A DNA stretch of 64,000 bases from an uncultured Oscillospiraceae bacterium (GCA_934646115.1 CAKUEM010000002.1:1-64000); one strand, 5' to 3'. Counted from the first letter of the stretch, positions 47,866-56,209 are shown. Numbers and translations: made by a program. The notes: a model not told the origin generated them from the letters alone.

Positions 47866-48147
47866 GGGTATAAAAAAAGCCCGCATCCCCGAAAAAATCA
47901 GGGGTGTAGGCACAAAAAGCTCCCGCACGGTTCCACCCTGCTTGCGCCCGAATAAAGAGCGCCGCTCATTTCCCGTTTAACGCACGGCTACGCCGACCCC
48001 TACCCACGCAGAAGCGCTTCGAAGCCGGGGCGAAAGGGCGGTGCCGAGCCGAGCAAATTCCAGGAGCGCTTTCAGCCTTTTGGCGCCCCCTCTCTGCGGA
48101 ACGATATACGCCGCGTCGGGTCCCTTTCCTTGCCTTTTTCTTATGTA
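47866..48147 (-). promoter_or_regulatory. T-box riboswitch leader of thrS (Thr)
   Basis: The minus strand shows the T-box core AGGGTGGAACCGTGCGGG (47940-47922). A terminator follows: GCCTACACCCCTGA pairs with TCGGGGATGCGGGC around T6, then TTTTTTT (47869-47912). Upstream stem I elements AGAGAGG and GGCTGAAAGC are present. A candidate specifier ACC (Thr), followed by a purine, lies at 48042-48040. Uncharged tRNA-Thr should stabilise the antiterminator and allow thrS expression. The class is certain; the exact specifier position is inferred by eye. Confidence 0.93.
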
Positions 48148-48153
48148 TTCTAT

Positions 48154-48181
48154 ATTATAGACCGATTTTTAAAAATGTCAA
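48154..48181 (-). promoter_or_regulatory. Consensus promoter of the thrS T-box transcript
   Basis: On the minus strand, TTGACA (48181-48176), a 16-base spacer and TATAAT (48159-48154). Both hexamers are perfect. Transcription would begin near 48147. Confidence 0.85.
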
Positions 48182-48202
48182 CAAAAAATTATGCGCAATT
48201 TC

Positions 48203-48236
48203 GCAAAAAATGGGGCGGAATTCCGCCCCATTTTCT
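48203..48236 (-). terminator. Terminator of the small membrane-protein operon
   Basis: A perfect 28-base palindrome, with arms AAAATGGGGCGGAA (48207-48220) and TTCCGCCCCATTTT (48221-48234), followed by TTGCG on the minus strand. It abuts the stop codon at 48235. Confidence 0.8.
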
Positions 48237-48549
48237 ATTTTTTCTTCTGCATTGCCGCCCAAACCGCACCCTTCGGGTCGCGGATCAGCAGCGCAACGAT
48301 CCAGATGACCAGCGCGAGCGCTACAACCGCGAGACCTAAAAACAGGTCATTGAGCAGCTCCAACGGGGCAGGGGAGAAGATCTCCGCGCCCACCTCCAGA
48401 TATTCAACGACCGCATCCACCAGCCACATGATCGACGCGCCCCAAAACATCCAGCACAGGCAGCCGAGCCGCATCGTATGCTCCGGCGCGTTGCGATACC
48501 ACGCCGCCGTGGCAAACACTGCGGCAAACAGTGTAATCAAAAGCGTCAT
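48235..48549 (-). CDS. Small membrane protein, function unknown (second of pair)
   Basis: A 104-residue protein with about three hydrophobic helices: MTLLITLFAAVFATAAW, a Trp-rich segment CLCWMFWGASIMWLVDAV, and LFLGLAVVALALVIWIVALL. It ends in the basic, probably cytoplasmic, tail DPKGAVWAAMQKKK. GGAGGTG lies 5 bases before the chosen ATG. It overlaps the upstream gene by 4 bases (ATGA), so both are translated together, and both follow an attenuated leader RNA. I do not recognise a named family. Confidence 0.75.
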   Translation of the reverse strand: MTLLITLFAAVFATAAWYRNAPEHTMRLGCLCWMFWGASIMWLVDAVVEYLEVGAEIFSPAPLELLNDLFLGLAVVALALVIWIVALLIRDPKGAVWAAMQKKK

Positions 48550-48893
48550 GCACGCACCTCCGAATGCCGCCGCTCCATCACCTTGGAAACCACGAGCATC
48601 CCGCACCAGACCGCCGTCACAAGCGCCGCCATGCCAACGCCCGCGGTCGCCATTTCATGCAGCATCTCGCCGGCGTCCGCCGGATTTGCCGCGCGGGTCA
48701 AAAACGGGAAGAACGGCGCAAGCTCGCCATGCCACACATGCTCAAATGCAAGCAGCACAGAGCCGCCAACCAGCAGGTTGCGCAGCCAGCCAAGCTTTTT
48801 TGCAAACGAAATTTTCCCCGGCTTCTCGCTCTTATGCTTCGCCGCGACCGCCACAACGACCGCCTCTGCTGCCGGAACTACAAAACATGCCAT
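48546..48893 (-). CDS. Small membrane protein, function unknown (first of pair)
   Basis: A 115-residue membrane protein. An N-terminal hydrophobic segment (FVVPAAEAVVVAVAAKH) is followed by a basic stretch, then LLVGGSVLLAFEHVWHGE, a Phe/Pro-rich FFPFL, AEMLHEMATAGVGM and MAALVTAVWCGMLVVS. His/Glu residues recur next to the membrane segments (FEHVWHGE, MLHEM), which might bind a metal, but that is conjecture. AAGGAGG precedes the ATG. The sequence resembles uncharacterised conserved proteins that occur in Clostridia. Its expression should depend on the leader RNA upstream. Confidence 0.75.
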   Translation of the reverse strand: MACFVVPAAEAVVVAVAAKHKSEKPGKISFAKKLGWLRNLLVGGSVLLAFEHVWHGELAPFFPFLTRAANPADAGEMLHEMATAGVGMAALVTAVWCGMLVVSKVMERRHSEVRA

Positions 48894-49055
48894 AAAAAAT
48901 CCTCCTTATTTTCCCCGCAGGCGGGAAATCCGCTCCCGCCGGGCGCGCCTTACGCAAAAAAGGGTATATGTCCACTTGGACATATACCTCCATGGTATAT
49001 CATTTCATTGCAAACGCGCGACTTGGGGTCTGCCGGCTTCATACCGACGATTTCG
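48894..49055 (-). promoter_or_regulatory. Riboswitch-like attenuated leader RNA
   Basis: Reading the minus strand from about 49055, a compact 5' part can fold as GCGA...UCGC enclosing the hairpin GUCGG/CCGGC with loop UAUGAAG. A terminator follows: GGTATATGTCCA (48988-48977) pairs with TGGACATATACC (48974-48963) and is followed by CTTTTTT. The segment 48988-48982 can instead pair with ATATACC at 49000-48994, an antiterminator. A further hairpin, GGCGGGA/TCCCGCC, lies near 48919-48940 before the ribosome-binding site. I could not match it to a riboswitch class from memory. Confidence 0.7.
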
Positions 49056-49061
49056 CCTAGT

Positions 49062-49090
49062 AGTATAGCTGATTTTTGCGCGCCTGTCAA
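49062..49090 (-). promoter_or_regulatory. Promoter of the leader RNA and small membrane proteins
   Basis: On the minus strand, TTGACA (49090-49085), a 17-base spacer and TATACT (49067-49062). The -35 overlaps the stop codon of the upstream diguanylate cyclase gene. Confidence 0.8.
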
Positions 49091-50241
49091 GCGCCGGCGG
49101 GCGATTTTCGCTTTTTCTCCTTCTGTGCATACATCGCCTGATCAGCGCGGTGGATCACGTCCTGAATCCCGTCGTCGCGGTCGTTATATTCCGCCCAGCC
49201 GATGCTGACCGTAATCGGGCGGGAGATCTGCGCACCGAGCGCACAATCGCGCACGGCGGCGTGCATCTGCGCGCACACATCCTCGATCCGCTCCTGCGCG
49301 CCCAGCACCTGCGCCACGGCAAACTCATCGCCGCCATAGCGCGCGCAAAGCGCGTGATTTTGCTCGCAAACGCGCCGAAGCGCCGCCGCGACCGCCCGGA
49401 GCGCCTCGTCGCCCTCGTTATGCCCATAGGTATCGTTGATTTTTTTAAACGCATCGACATCCAAAAACAGGAAATACAGCCGCTCACCCGGGCGCAGCGA
49501 ATCTTTTTCGTTTTCCAGATAATTTAAGATCTCGCTGCGGGTATGCAGCCCGGTCAGCGGGTCAACCGCAACGAGCATTTCGACCGTAAACATATAAACC
49601 AGCAAAAACGAGATCACGATACCGACGGAAAGGATCGGGATCTCCTGCCAGATGATCTGCAGCACGCCGCAAATCAGCGGCGGAACGGCAAACGATGCGG
49701 CGACCAGCAGCTCGCGCCGCTGCGCAAAATTCTTTTTTTGCAGCGCGCCCGTGATCCGCCTGACCGAGCTGATCACGATATACCCATACGTCAGGATATG
49801 CTGCAGATAAAACAGCGGTCCGTGCTGAACTTTTCCGTCCGCGCCGATAGAAAATGTCCATCCGGTGAATGCGGAGCAGATCTCAACCGCCGCAAGCAGC
49901 ACGAGCGGGATCGCGCATAGAAGCGTCCATCCGCCTTTGCGCAGGTGATGCCCCTGCACCTCCTCGGAATATAAAAACCAGTAGTAGCAAGAGCAGCCAA
50001 ACGCAATAAAATAGCAAAAATTGATCACCCAAAACGCGCCGGCAGGCAAGGAGACATATTCTGACCAGCCAAGCTTCCACAAAAAATCAAACAGATTGGC
50101 CGCCGCTGAAAACCATATCGAGGTAGAAAACAGCAGCCCCTTTGCCGATCGGTCGAACCCGAACGCGCGCGACCGCAACGCGATCACCGTGAGGATAGCC
50201 AGCGTTAATATATTAAGCTCTGAATATAATAATGTTTCCAC
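49087..50241 (-). CDS. Membrane diguanylate cyclase (GGDEF)
   Basis: A 384-residue protein with about seven N-terminal transmembrane helices (1 to about 222), probably a membrane sensor, then a GGDEF domain (about 225-380). That domain has DPLTGLHTRSEIL, FLDVDAFKKINDTYGHNEGD and the intact active site RYGGDEF (GGDEF at 303-307). The inhibitory RxxD site usual just before GGDEF is not seen, so feedback inhibition may be absent. It should make cyclic di-GMP from GTP. It starts with GTG after GAGGTGG. A long leader and a promoter containing a palindrome precede it. Confidence 0.92.
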   Translation of the reverse strand: METLLYSELNILTLAILTVIALRSRAFGFDRSAKGLLFSTSIWFSAAANLFDFLWKLGWSEYVSLPAGAFWVINFCYFIAFGCSCYYWFLYSEEVQGHHLRKGGWTLLCAIPLVLLAAVEICSAFTGWTFSIGADGKVQHGPLFYLQHILTYGYIVISSVRRITGALQKKNFAQRRELLVAASFAVPPLICGVLQIIWQEIPILSVGIVISFLLVYMFTVEMLVAVDPLTGLHTRSEILNYLENEKDSLRPGERLYFLFLDVDAFKKINDTYGHNEGDEALRAVAAALRRVCEQNHALCARYGGDEFAVAQVLGAQERIEDVCAQMHAAVRDCALGAQISRPITVSIGWAEYNDRDDGIQDVIHRADQAMYAQKEKKRKSPAGA

Positions 50242-50447
50242 TTCTCCACCTCGTATGATCCGTTGTTTATTGCCCCTCAGCCTATCATACCGTGGCAGGC
50301 ACTACCCAAAAAAACACCACGCAGGCATTTTGCTGCGCCGCTCTTTACAAATAGCTTTTGTATGTATCTATCAGTGTGCGGGATTTTTGCATCGCTGTCA
50401 ACTCCCATTCAGGGTTTTACGCAAAATCGCAGCGATTATTCGTTTTG

Positions 50448-50477
50448 ATTTTATCATACTTTGGTATGATACGTCAA
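50448..50477 (-). promoter_or_regulatory. Promoter of the diguanylate cyclase gene with embedded palindrome
   Basis: On the minus strand, TTGACG (50477-50472), an 18-base spacer and TAAAAT (50453-50448). The palindrome TATCATAC-TTTG-GTATGATA (50452-50471) fills the spacer, where a repressor would block RNA polymerase. Confidence 0.6.
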
Positions 50478-50546
50478 CGCTCTGCCGGCAAAATGTCCGA
50501 TTTTACGCATTATGATCTCGCCCGCAGTAACGCGCGCCGATTTTTG

Positions 50547-50576
50547 TTGACAGCAATTTCTCATAAGGGATATAAT
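50547..50576 (+). promoter_or_regulatory. Promoter of the P-type ATPase gene
   Basis: TTGACA (50547-50552), an 18-base spacer and TATAAT (50571-50576); both hexamers are perfect. The leader to the start codon is about 100 bases. Confidence 0.75.
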
Positions 50577-50684
50577 ATGATATATGATAAAAACTCTCTT
50601 CTTTGAAGATCCTGCGCGCCCGCCTCTTGCCGTTTGCGAGGCTTGCGGCGCTGAAATTTAAAAACGGCAGAAACGGAGCGTTTT

Positions 50685-53276
50685 ATGTATTTCAAGCTGA
50701 GCGCTGCGGACACCGCGAAGCGGATCGATACCGACCCGGCGCGCGGACTTTCGCAAAAGGACGCGGCGGAGCGTCTGTCCTCCGGCGGGGCAAACGCGAT
50801 CTCTGAAAAAAAGCGCCGCTCGATCCCGCTTCTGATCCTGCAACAATTAAACGAACCGATGATTTATGTCCTGTTCGCGGCGGCGGTGCTGTCCGCGTTT
50901 GTAGATGAATGGGCGAATTCGCTTGTTATTCTTGCGATCGTGATTGTAAATGCGGTGATCGGCGCGGTGCAGGAACGGCGCGCCGAGCAGGCGCTTTCTG
51001 CGCTGAAAAAGCTGACGATGACGATGGCGCTCGCCCGGCGTGACGGCATGCTGCGCGAGGTCCCGGCGGACGAACTGGTCGTGGGCGACGTGGTGCTGCT
51101 TGAGGCGGGGCGCGTTGTTCCTGCCGACGTGCGGCTCACCGTTTCCGAGCGGTTGGCCGTGAATGAATCCACGCTGACCGGCGAATCCACGCCGGTGGAA
51201 AAAGACGCGGGCTTTCTTGCCGCGCGCGATATTCCGCTGGGCGACCGGGTGAATATGGCGTATCAGGGCACGGTCGTGACCTCCGGGCGCGGCGAAGGCA
51301 TCGTTGTGGCGACCGGAATGTCTACTGAGGTCGGGCAGATTGCCGAGCTGGTCAACACGCAGGACCCCGGCAAAACGCCGCTGCAAAAGAAGCTTGCCTC
51401 GCTTTCTAAAACGCTTGGGATCGCGGCGATCTGCGCCTGCGCGCTCATTCTCCTGATCGGGCTGTTTCAGCGGCGCGAATTTGCCGAGCTGCTTCTGACC
51501 TCGATCTCGCTTGCGGTCGCGGTCGTTCCGGAAGGGCTGACTGCGGTCGTGACCATCGTGCTCGCGATGGGCGTAACGCGCATGGCGCGCCGCCGCGCGA
51601 TCGTGCGGCATTTGCCCGCGGTGGAAACGCTGGGCGCGGTCAATGTGATCTGCACCGACAAGACCGGAACGCTCACACAAAATAAAATGACGATAACCTC
51701 GCTGTTTTTCGACCATGCGCGCACAGCTGCCGCGGCGTTTCCTTCTGAATATGGCGCGCCGCTTCTGCATGCGATGGTGCTCTGCAACGATGCATCGATC
51801 ACCGGGGATACGCGCTGCGGCGACCCGACGGAGCTTGCGCTTTTGGATTTTGCCGCCATGTATGGCGCGCTGCCGCCCGTGCTTTGCGAGCGGTTTCCGC
51901 GCGTGGACGCGCTTCCGTTTGATTCTGACCGAAAGATGATGACCACGCTGCACCGCATGGAGGGCATGACGCTTTCTTACACCAAGGGCGCGGAGGACGT
52001 TCTGCTGCCGCGCTGCACCCATATCTGGTCGCAGGGTGCGATCCGCCCGATCACAGACGACGACCGTGCGGAAATTCAGGCGCAGACCGCCGCCATGTCG
52101 CAGGAGGCGCTGCGCGTGCTTGCGTTTGCGATGCGCAGCGGCGACGAAACGCCCCGTGAGGATCATTTGATCTTCCTTGGGCTTGCCGCGATGATCGACC
52201 CGCCGCGCCGCGAGGCGATCGAGGCGATCGGCGTGTGCCGTGAGGCGGGGATCCGCGTGGTTATGATTACGGGCGACCACAAGGATACCGCGCTTGCCAT
52301 CGCCGCGCAAACCGGGATCTGCAACGCACAGGCGCGCGCCCTGACCGGCGCCGAGCTTGACGCGATGGATGATGCGCAGCTCGCCGCTGTGATCGACGAT
52401 GTGGCTGTATTTGCCCGCGTGGATCCGCGCCATAAAGTGCGCATTGTTGCGGCGCTCAAATCGCGCGGGAACGTGGTCGCCATGACGGGCGACGGCGTGA
52501 ACGACGCGCCCTCGCTCAAGGCGGCGGATATCGGCGTCGCCATGGGCATTACCGGCACGGACGCCGCGAAGGACGCGGCCGATCTGGTTCTGACCGACGA
52601 TAATTTTGCAACGATCACGCACGCGGTCGAGGCGGGGCGCAATATCTTTGAAAATATCCGCAAGGCGATCATCTTCCTGCTCGCCTCCAATATGGGCGAG
52701 CTGATCACCGTTTTGGTGTCTGTTCTGCTGTTTTGGGACGCGCCGCTGCTCCCGCTGCATATTTTATGGATCAATTTGATTACCGACTCGCTGCCCGCGC
52801 TGGCGCTTGGGATCGACCCGGGCGATGCGCGCGTGATGTCGCGTCCGCCGCGCCCGGCAAATCAGAGCTTATTTGCGCATGGCGGCGGCTGGAGCACGCT
52901 GGGCTTTGGCGCGGTGATTGCCGCGATCACGCTGTTTGCTTTCCGCTTCACGCTCAATACCGCGCAGGATCTTGTCCGTGCGCAGACGATGGCGCTGATC
53001 GTGCTTGCGGGCAGCCAGCTCGTGTATTCGCTTGTGCAGCGCGCGGGCGAGCGCTCGATATTCCGCACGAATTTATTGGCAAATCGCTTCCTGCTCGCCG
53101 CGTTTGGGGTCGGCGTGCTGCTGCAGCTTATGATTTTATATATCCCGCCGCTTTCCGCGCTGTTTTCCACCACGCCGCTCGGGGCGGGCGACTGGGCGCT
53201 TGCCGCCGGGCTGGCGATCGTGCCGCTGCTCGTGCATGAGCTGGTGCTGCTTGTGCGCCGGGTGCTCAAGCGATGA
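50685..53276 (+). CDS. Cation-transporting P-type ATPase, Ca2+ (P2A-like) type
   Basis: An 863-residue ion pump. The N-terminal cation-ATPase segment is followed by TM1-2, the actuator domain with LTGES, and TM4 with AVVPEGLTAVVTI, whose PEGL is typical of calcium pumps. Next come the phosphorylation motif DKTGTLTQNKM (aspartate near residue 325), KGAEDVLL, MITGDHKDTA, and the hinge MTGDGVNDAPSLKAADIG. The C-terminal helices contain ILWINLITDSLPALALG. It probably exports Ca2+ (or Mn2+) from the cytoplasm. Its stop overlaps the CYTH gene by 4 bases. The long opposite-strand frame is a coding shadow. Confidence 0.93.
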   Translation: MYFKLSAADTAKRIDTDPARGLSQKDAAERLSSGGANAISEKKRRSIPLLILQQLNEPMIYVLFAAAVLSAFVDEWANSLVILAIVIVNAVIGAVQERRAEQALSALKKLTMTMALARRDGMLREVPADELVVGDVVLLEAGRVVPADVRLTVSERLAVNESTLTGESTPVEKDAGFLAARDIPLGDRVNMAYQGTVVTSGRGEGIVVATGMSTEVGQIAELVNTQDPGKTPLQKKLASLSKTLGIAAICACALILLIGLFQRREFAELLLTSISLAVAVVPEGLTAVVTIVLAMGVTRMARRRAIVRHLPAVETLGAVNVICTDKTGTLTQNKMTITSLFFDHARTAAAAFPSEYGAPLLHAMVLCNDASITGDTRCGDPTELALLDFAAMYGALPPVLCERFPRVDALPFDSDRKMMTTLHRMEGMTLSYTKGAEDVLLPRCTHIWSQGAIRPITDDDRAEIQAQTAAMSQEALRVLAFAMRSGDETPREDHLIFLGLAAMIDPPRREAIEAIGVCREAGIRVVMITGDHKDTALAIAAQTGICNAQARALTGAELDAMDDAQLAAVIDDVAVFARVDPRHKVRIVAALKSRGNVVAMTGDGVNDAPSLKAADIGVAMGITGTDAAKDAADLVLTDDNFATITHAVEAGRNIFENIRKAIIFLLASNMGELITVLVSVLLFWDAPLLPLHILWINLITDSLPALALGIDPGDARVMSRPPRPANQSLFAHGGGWSTLGFGAVIAAITLFAFRFTLNTAQDLVRAQTMALIVLAGSQLVYSLVQRAGERSIFRTNLLANRFLLAAFGVGVLLQLMILYIPPLSALFSTTPLGAGDWALAAGLAIVPLLVHELVLLVRRVLKR

Positions 53277-53884
53277 GCCGGGAGCAGGAGCTGAAATATC
53301 AGCTGCCATGCGGCATTTCGCCCGAGCTGGTGTTTTCTCATCCCGCGGTCGCGCCGCTTCTCTGCGGCGAAGTGCAGCATATCGAAATGCACAGCACATA
53401 TTTCGATACGCTCTCTCGCGCGCTGCAAGCGCGCCGCGCGGCATTGCGCATTCGCTCGGAAAACGGGCGGCGCGTAGTCACGCTCAAAACCGCGCAGCAG
53501 GAGGACGGCGCGCTCTCCACGCGCGGCGAATGGGAGGTTTCCGCCCCGGATATCGCAGCCGGGATTGCGCTGCTCGCGCGCGCAGGCGCGCCCGCCGATG
53601 TTTTGCAAACGCTTGCGGGGCAAGCACTTTGCGTGATCGCGCAATTCTCGTTCACGCGGCACTGCGCCCCGGTACGCATGCATGCACTGCGCGCCACACT
53701 GTGCGTGGATCTCGGTTTCCTCTCGCCGGACGGCGTGAAAAAAGCGCCGCTGCGCGAGCTGGAGCTTGAGCTTTCCGAGGGCGAAATTTCTTCTCTGCGT
53801 GCTCTGGGCGATACGCTCGCCGAAGCATTTTCCCTTACGCCCGAGCCGCGCGCGAAGCTTTGCCGCGCGCAAGAAGTTTTATAA
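53273..53884 (+). CDS. CYTH-domain phosphatase-like protein
   Basis: A 203-residue protein of the CYTH/triphosphate tunnel metalloenzyme family. The N-terminal signature EQELKYQL (ExExK), the region [19 protein letters not shown], and the acidic strand [12 protein letters not shown] form the triphosphate-binding tunnel. Bacterial members hydrolyse inorganic triphosphate, thiamine triphosphate or similar. It overlaps the P-type ATPase gene by 4 bases and precedes mnmG by 14 bases, so it lies in this plus-strand series. The real substrate is unknown. Confidence 0.85.
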   Translation: MSREQELKYQLPCGISPELVFSHPAVAPLLCGEVQHIEMHSTYFDTLSRALQARRAALRIRSENGRRVVTLKTAQQEDGALSTRGEWEVSAPDIAAGIALLARAGAPADVLQTLAGQALCVIAQFSFTRHCAPVRMHALRATLCVDLGFLSPDGVKKAPLRELELELSEGEISSLRALGDTLAEAFSLTPEPRAKLCRAQEVL

Positions 53885-53898
53885 AAATTGGAGTTACT

Positions 53899-55764
53899 AT
53901 GAAATACCAGGCAGAAGCTTACGACGTGGCCGTGATCGGCGCGGGGCATGCGGGCATTGAAGCCGCGCTCGCCGCCGCCCGGCTCGGCATGAAAACCATT
54001 TGTTTTACCATCAATCTGGACGCGGTGGGCAACATGCCCTGCAATCCCGCGATCGGCGGAACCGCCAAGGGCCATCTCGTGCGCGAGATCGACGCGCTGG
54101 GCGGGGAAATGGGGCGCGCGGCAGACGCCACGTGCATCCAGTTCCGCATGCTCAACCGCGGCAAAGGGCCTGCCGTGCATTCGCCGCGCGCGCAGGCGGA
54201 CCGCCGCGTGTATCAGATGCATATGAAGCATGTGCTGGAGCAGCAGGAGAATTTATCGCTGCACCAGGCGGAGATCGTTGCGATCGAGGCGGAGAATGGC
54301 GCGGTGCGCGCCGTGGTCACGCAGACCGGCGCCACGCATCCGGTGCGCGCGGTGATCGTCGCCTCCGGCACATATCTGCGCGGAAAAACGATCATCGGCG
54401 ACGTGACCGCAAACGGCGGTCCGGACGGCATGTTCGCGGCGAATTCGCTCTCCGAATCGCTGCGCGCCATGGGGCTTTCGCTGATGCGCTTTAAAACAGG
54501 AACGCCCGCGCGCATCAACGCGCGCTCTGTCGATTTTTCTAAAATGGAGCCGCAGTATGGCGACGCGGCGGTCACGCCGTTTTCATTTGAAACAAAAACG
54601 CCGCCGGAAAACCGCGTTATTTGCCATTTGACTTATACGACCGAGGAAACGCACCGCATTATTCGCGAGAATCTGCACCGGTCGCCGCTGTATTCCGGCA
54701 CGATTGAGGGCATCGGACCGCGCTATTGCCCGTCGATCGAGGATAAAATCGTCCGTTTCCCGGACAAGGCGCGCCATCAGCTGTTTATCGAGCCGATGGG
54801 GCTCAACACGGAGGAAATGTACATACAGGGCATGTCGTCCTCGCTGCCGGAGGACGTACAGCTTGCGATGATCCACTCTGTGCCGGGGCTTGAGCATGCG
54901 CAGGTCATGCGCCCGGCGTATGCGATCGAGTATGACTGCGTCAACCCGCAGGAGCTGTATCCCACGCTCGAGACCAAGGCGGTCTCCGGGCTGTATGGCG
55001 CGGGGCAGTTTAACGGCACGTCGGGTTATGAAGAGGCTGCGGCGCAAGGGCTGATCGCCGGAATTAACGCGGCGCGAAAGCTTGCGGGGAAGCCGCCGTT
55101 CGTGCTCGACCGGTCGCAGGCGTATATCGGAACGCTGATCGACGATCTGGTCACTAAGGGGACGAATGAGCCGTATCGCATGATGACTTCGCGCGCCGAA
55201 TATCGCCTGATTTTGCGGCAGGATAACGCAGACGCGCGCCTGACGCCGCTGGGGCATGAGATCGGGCTGATTTCCGATGCGCGCGCGGCGCATGTGGCGG
55301 AAAAATATGCCCGCGTCGCCGCAGAAGAGCGCCGTTTGGAGAAAACAATCGTGCCGCCGGGCGCTGCGATCAACGCGTTTTTGGAAGAGAAGAAGACCGC
55401 GCCGCTTAAAACCGGGGCGAGCCTTGCGGATCTGCTGCGCCGCCCGCAGATCGAGTATCACGAGCTTTCGCAGTTTGACCCGGCGCGTCCGGCGGATGTC
55501 ACGCCGGAAATCGCCGAGCAGGCGCAAATTTCGCTGAAATATGCGGGCTATATCGCGCGGCAGAATGCGCAGATCGAGCAATTTCGCCGTTTGGAGACGC
55601 GCGCGCTGCCCGATGATATTGATTATGCGCAGATCCCGGGGCTGCGGCTTGAAGCGCGGCAGAAGCTTGCGTTGGTGCGGCCGCGCTCGGTGGGGCAGGC
55701 GTCGCGCATTTCGGGCGTCAGCCCAGCGGATATGACCGCGCTTTTGATGTTTTTAAATTATTAG
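53899..55764 (+). CDS. mnmG: tRNA uridine-5-carboxymethylaminomethyl modification enzyme MnmG
   Basis: FAD enzyme that with MnmE modifies wobble uridine U34; MnmA (28.4 kb) thiolates the same base. The 621-residue protein has the FAD loop [19 protein letters not shown] (GAGHAG 14-19), [38 protein letters not shown], and the C-terminal helical domain [19 protein letters not shown]. The ATG at 53899 has a GGAG site. The usual upstream neighbour mnmE is absent here, replaced by the CYTH and ATPase genes. A tandem-repeat region follows. Confidence 0.97.
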   Translation: MKYQAEAYDVAVIGAGHAGIEAALAAARLGMKTICFTINLDAVGNMPCNPAIGGTAKGHLVREIDALGGEMGRAADATCIQFRMLNRGKGPAVHSPRAQADRRVYQMHMKHVLEQQENLSLHQAEIVAIEAENGAVRAVVTQTGATHPVRAVIVASGTYLRGKTIIGDVTANGGPDGMFAANSLSESLRAMGLSLMRFKTGTPARINARSVDFSKMEPQYGDAAVTPFSFETKTPPENRVICHLTYTTEETHRIIRENLHRSPLYSGTIEGIGPRYCPSIEDKIVRFPDKARHQLFIEPMGLNTEEMYIQGMSSSLPEDVQLAMIHSVPGLEHAQVMRPAYAIEYDCVNPQELYPTLETKAVSGLYGAGQFNGTSGYEEAAAQGLIAGINAARKLAGKPPFVLDRSQAYIGTLIDDLVTKGTNEPYRMMTSRAEYRLILRQDNADARLTPLGHEIGLISDARAAHVAEKYARVAAEERRLEKTIVPPGAAINAFLEEKKTAPLKTGASLADLLRRPQIEYHELSQFDPARPADVTPEIAEQAQISLKYAGYIARQNAQIEQFRRLETRALPDDIDYAQIPGLRLEARQKLALVRPRSVGQASRISGVSPADMTALLMFLNY

Positions 55765-56209
55765 CGCCGCATCTTTGCGCGTCAATTTTCCATCGTCATG
55801 TAGATTTATACAACCCGGTGTGCCAGCATATTACGTCCGCGCCTCCGTTTCCCGTTGCCGCGCGGGCTTGCGCAATTCGCTTGTCGTTGTTGCGTAGGTT
55901 TTGCGCCGTCCGGCACGCCAGCATGTTGCGCTTACATCTCTGCGCGCCGCTTGTATCTAAGTTTTTAAGCCGCTTGTACTTCCTCCACGCACCTGTTTCC
56001 CGTTGCCGCGCGGGCTTGCGCAATTCGCTTGTCGTTGTTGCGTAGGTTTTGCGCCGTCCGGCGCGCCAGCATGTTGCGCTTGCATCCCTGCGCGCCGCTT
56101 GTATCTGAGTTTTTAAGCCGCTTGTACTTCCTCCACGCACCTGTTTCCCGTTGCCGCGCGGTTTCCCGCCGCTGCGCCTGTTTTACTTAAAAATACAAGG
56201 AGATTTGCC
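55765..56209. repeat. 148-bp tandem repeat between mnmG and rsmG
   Basis: One full unit spans 55847-55994, a second 55995-56142, and a third stops after about 19 bases at 56161. The two full units differ at only four positions, all transitions. A decayed fragment of a preceding unit may lie at 55818-55846. The unit length is not a multiple of three, so no frame is kept, and I see no gene. Each unit contains TTGCCGCGCGGGCTTGCGCA and TTTTTAAGCCGCTTGTACTT. Confidence 0.85.

Larger units (their letters stand above)
50242..50684. other. Divergent control region between the diguanylate cyclase and P-ATPase genes
   Basis: 443 bases without a supportable gene. It contains a promoter for each divergent gene, a long (about 200 nt) leader for the cyclase, and four ATCATAC/GTATGAT half-sites (50253-50259, 50284-50290, 50453-50459, 50464-50470). 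A weak CGCAG/CTGCG hairpin followed by seven T on the minus strand lies at 50308-50337 and might attenuate the cyclase transcript. Confidence 0.6.

Noticed and set aside
49021..49050. Similarity of ATGAAGCCGGCAGACC in the leader to part of the SAM-I (S-box) consensus
   Set aside because: Only this short piece matches; the kink-turn and other S-box stems are missing and the leader is too short.
50847..52760. 637-residue open frame opposite the P-type ATPase
   Set aside because: Composition is dominated by Arg/His/Gln from antisense of GC-rich codons; the plus-strand ATPase motifs are all intact.
55796..56140. 114-residue minus-strand open frame across the tandem repeat
   Set aside because: The repeat unit of 148 bases is not a multiple of three, so the frame encodes different peptides in each copy, unlike a real repeat protein.
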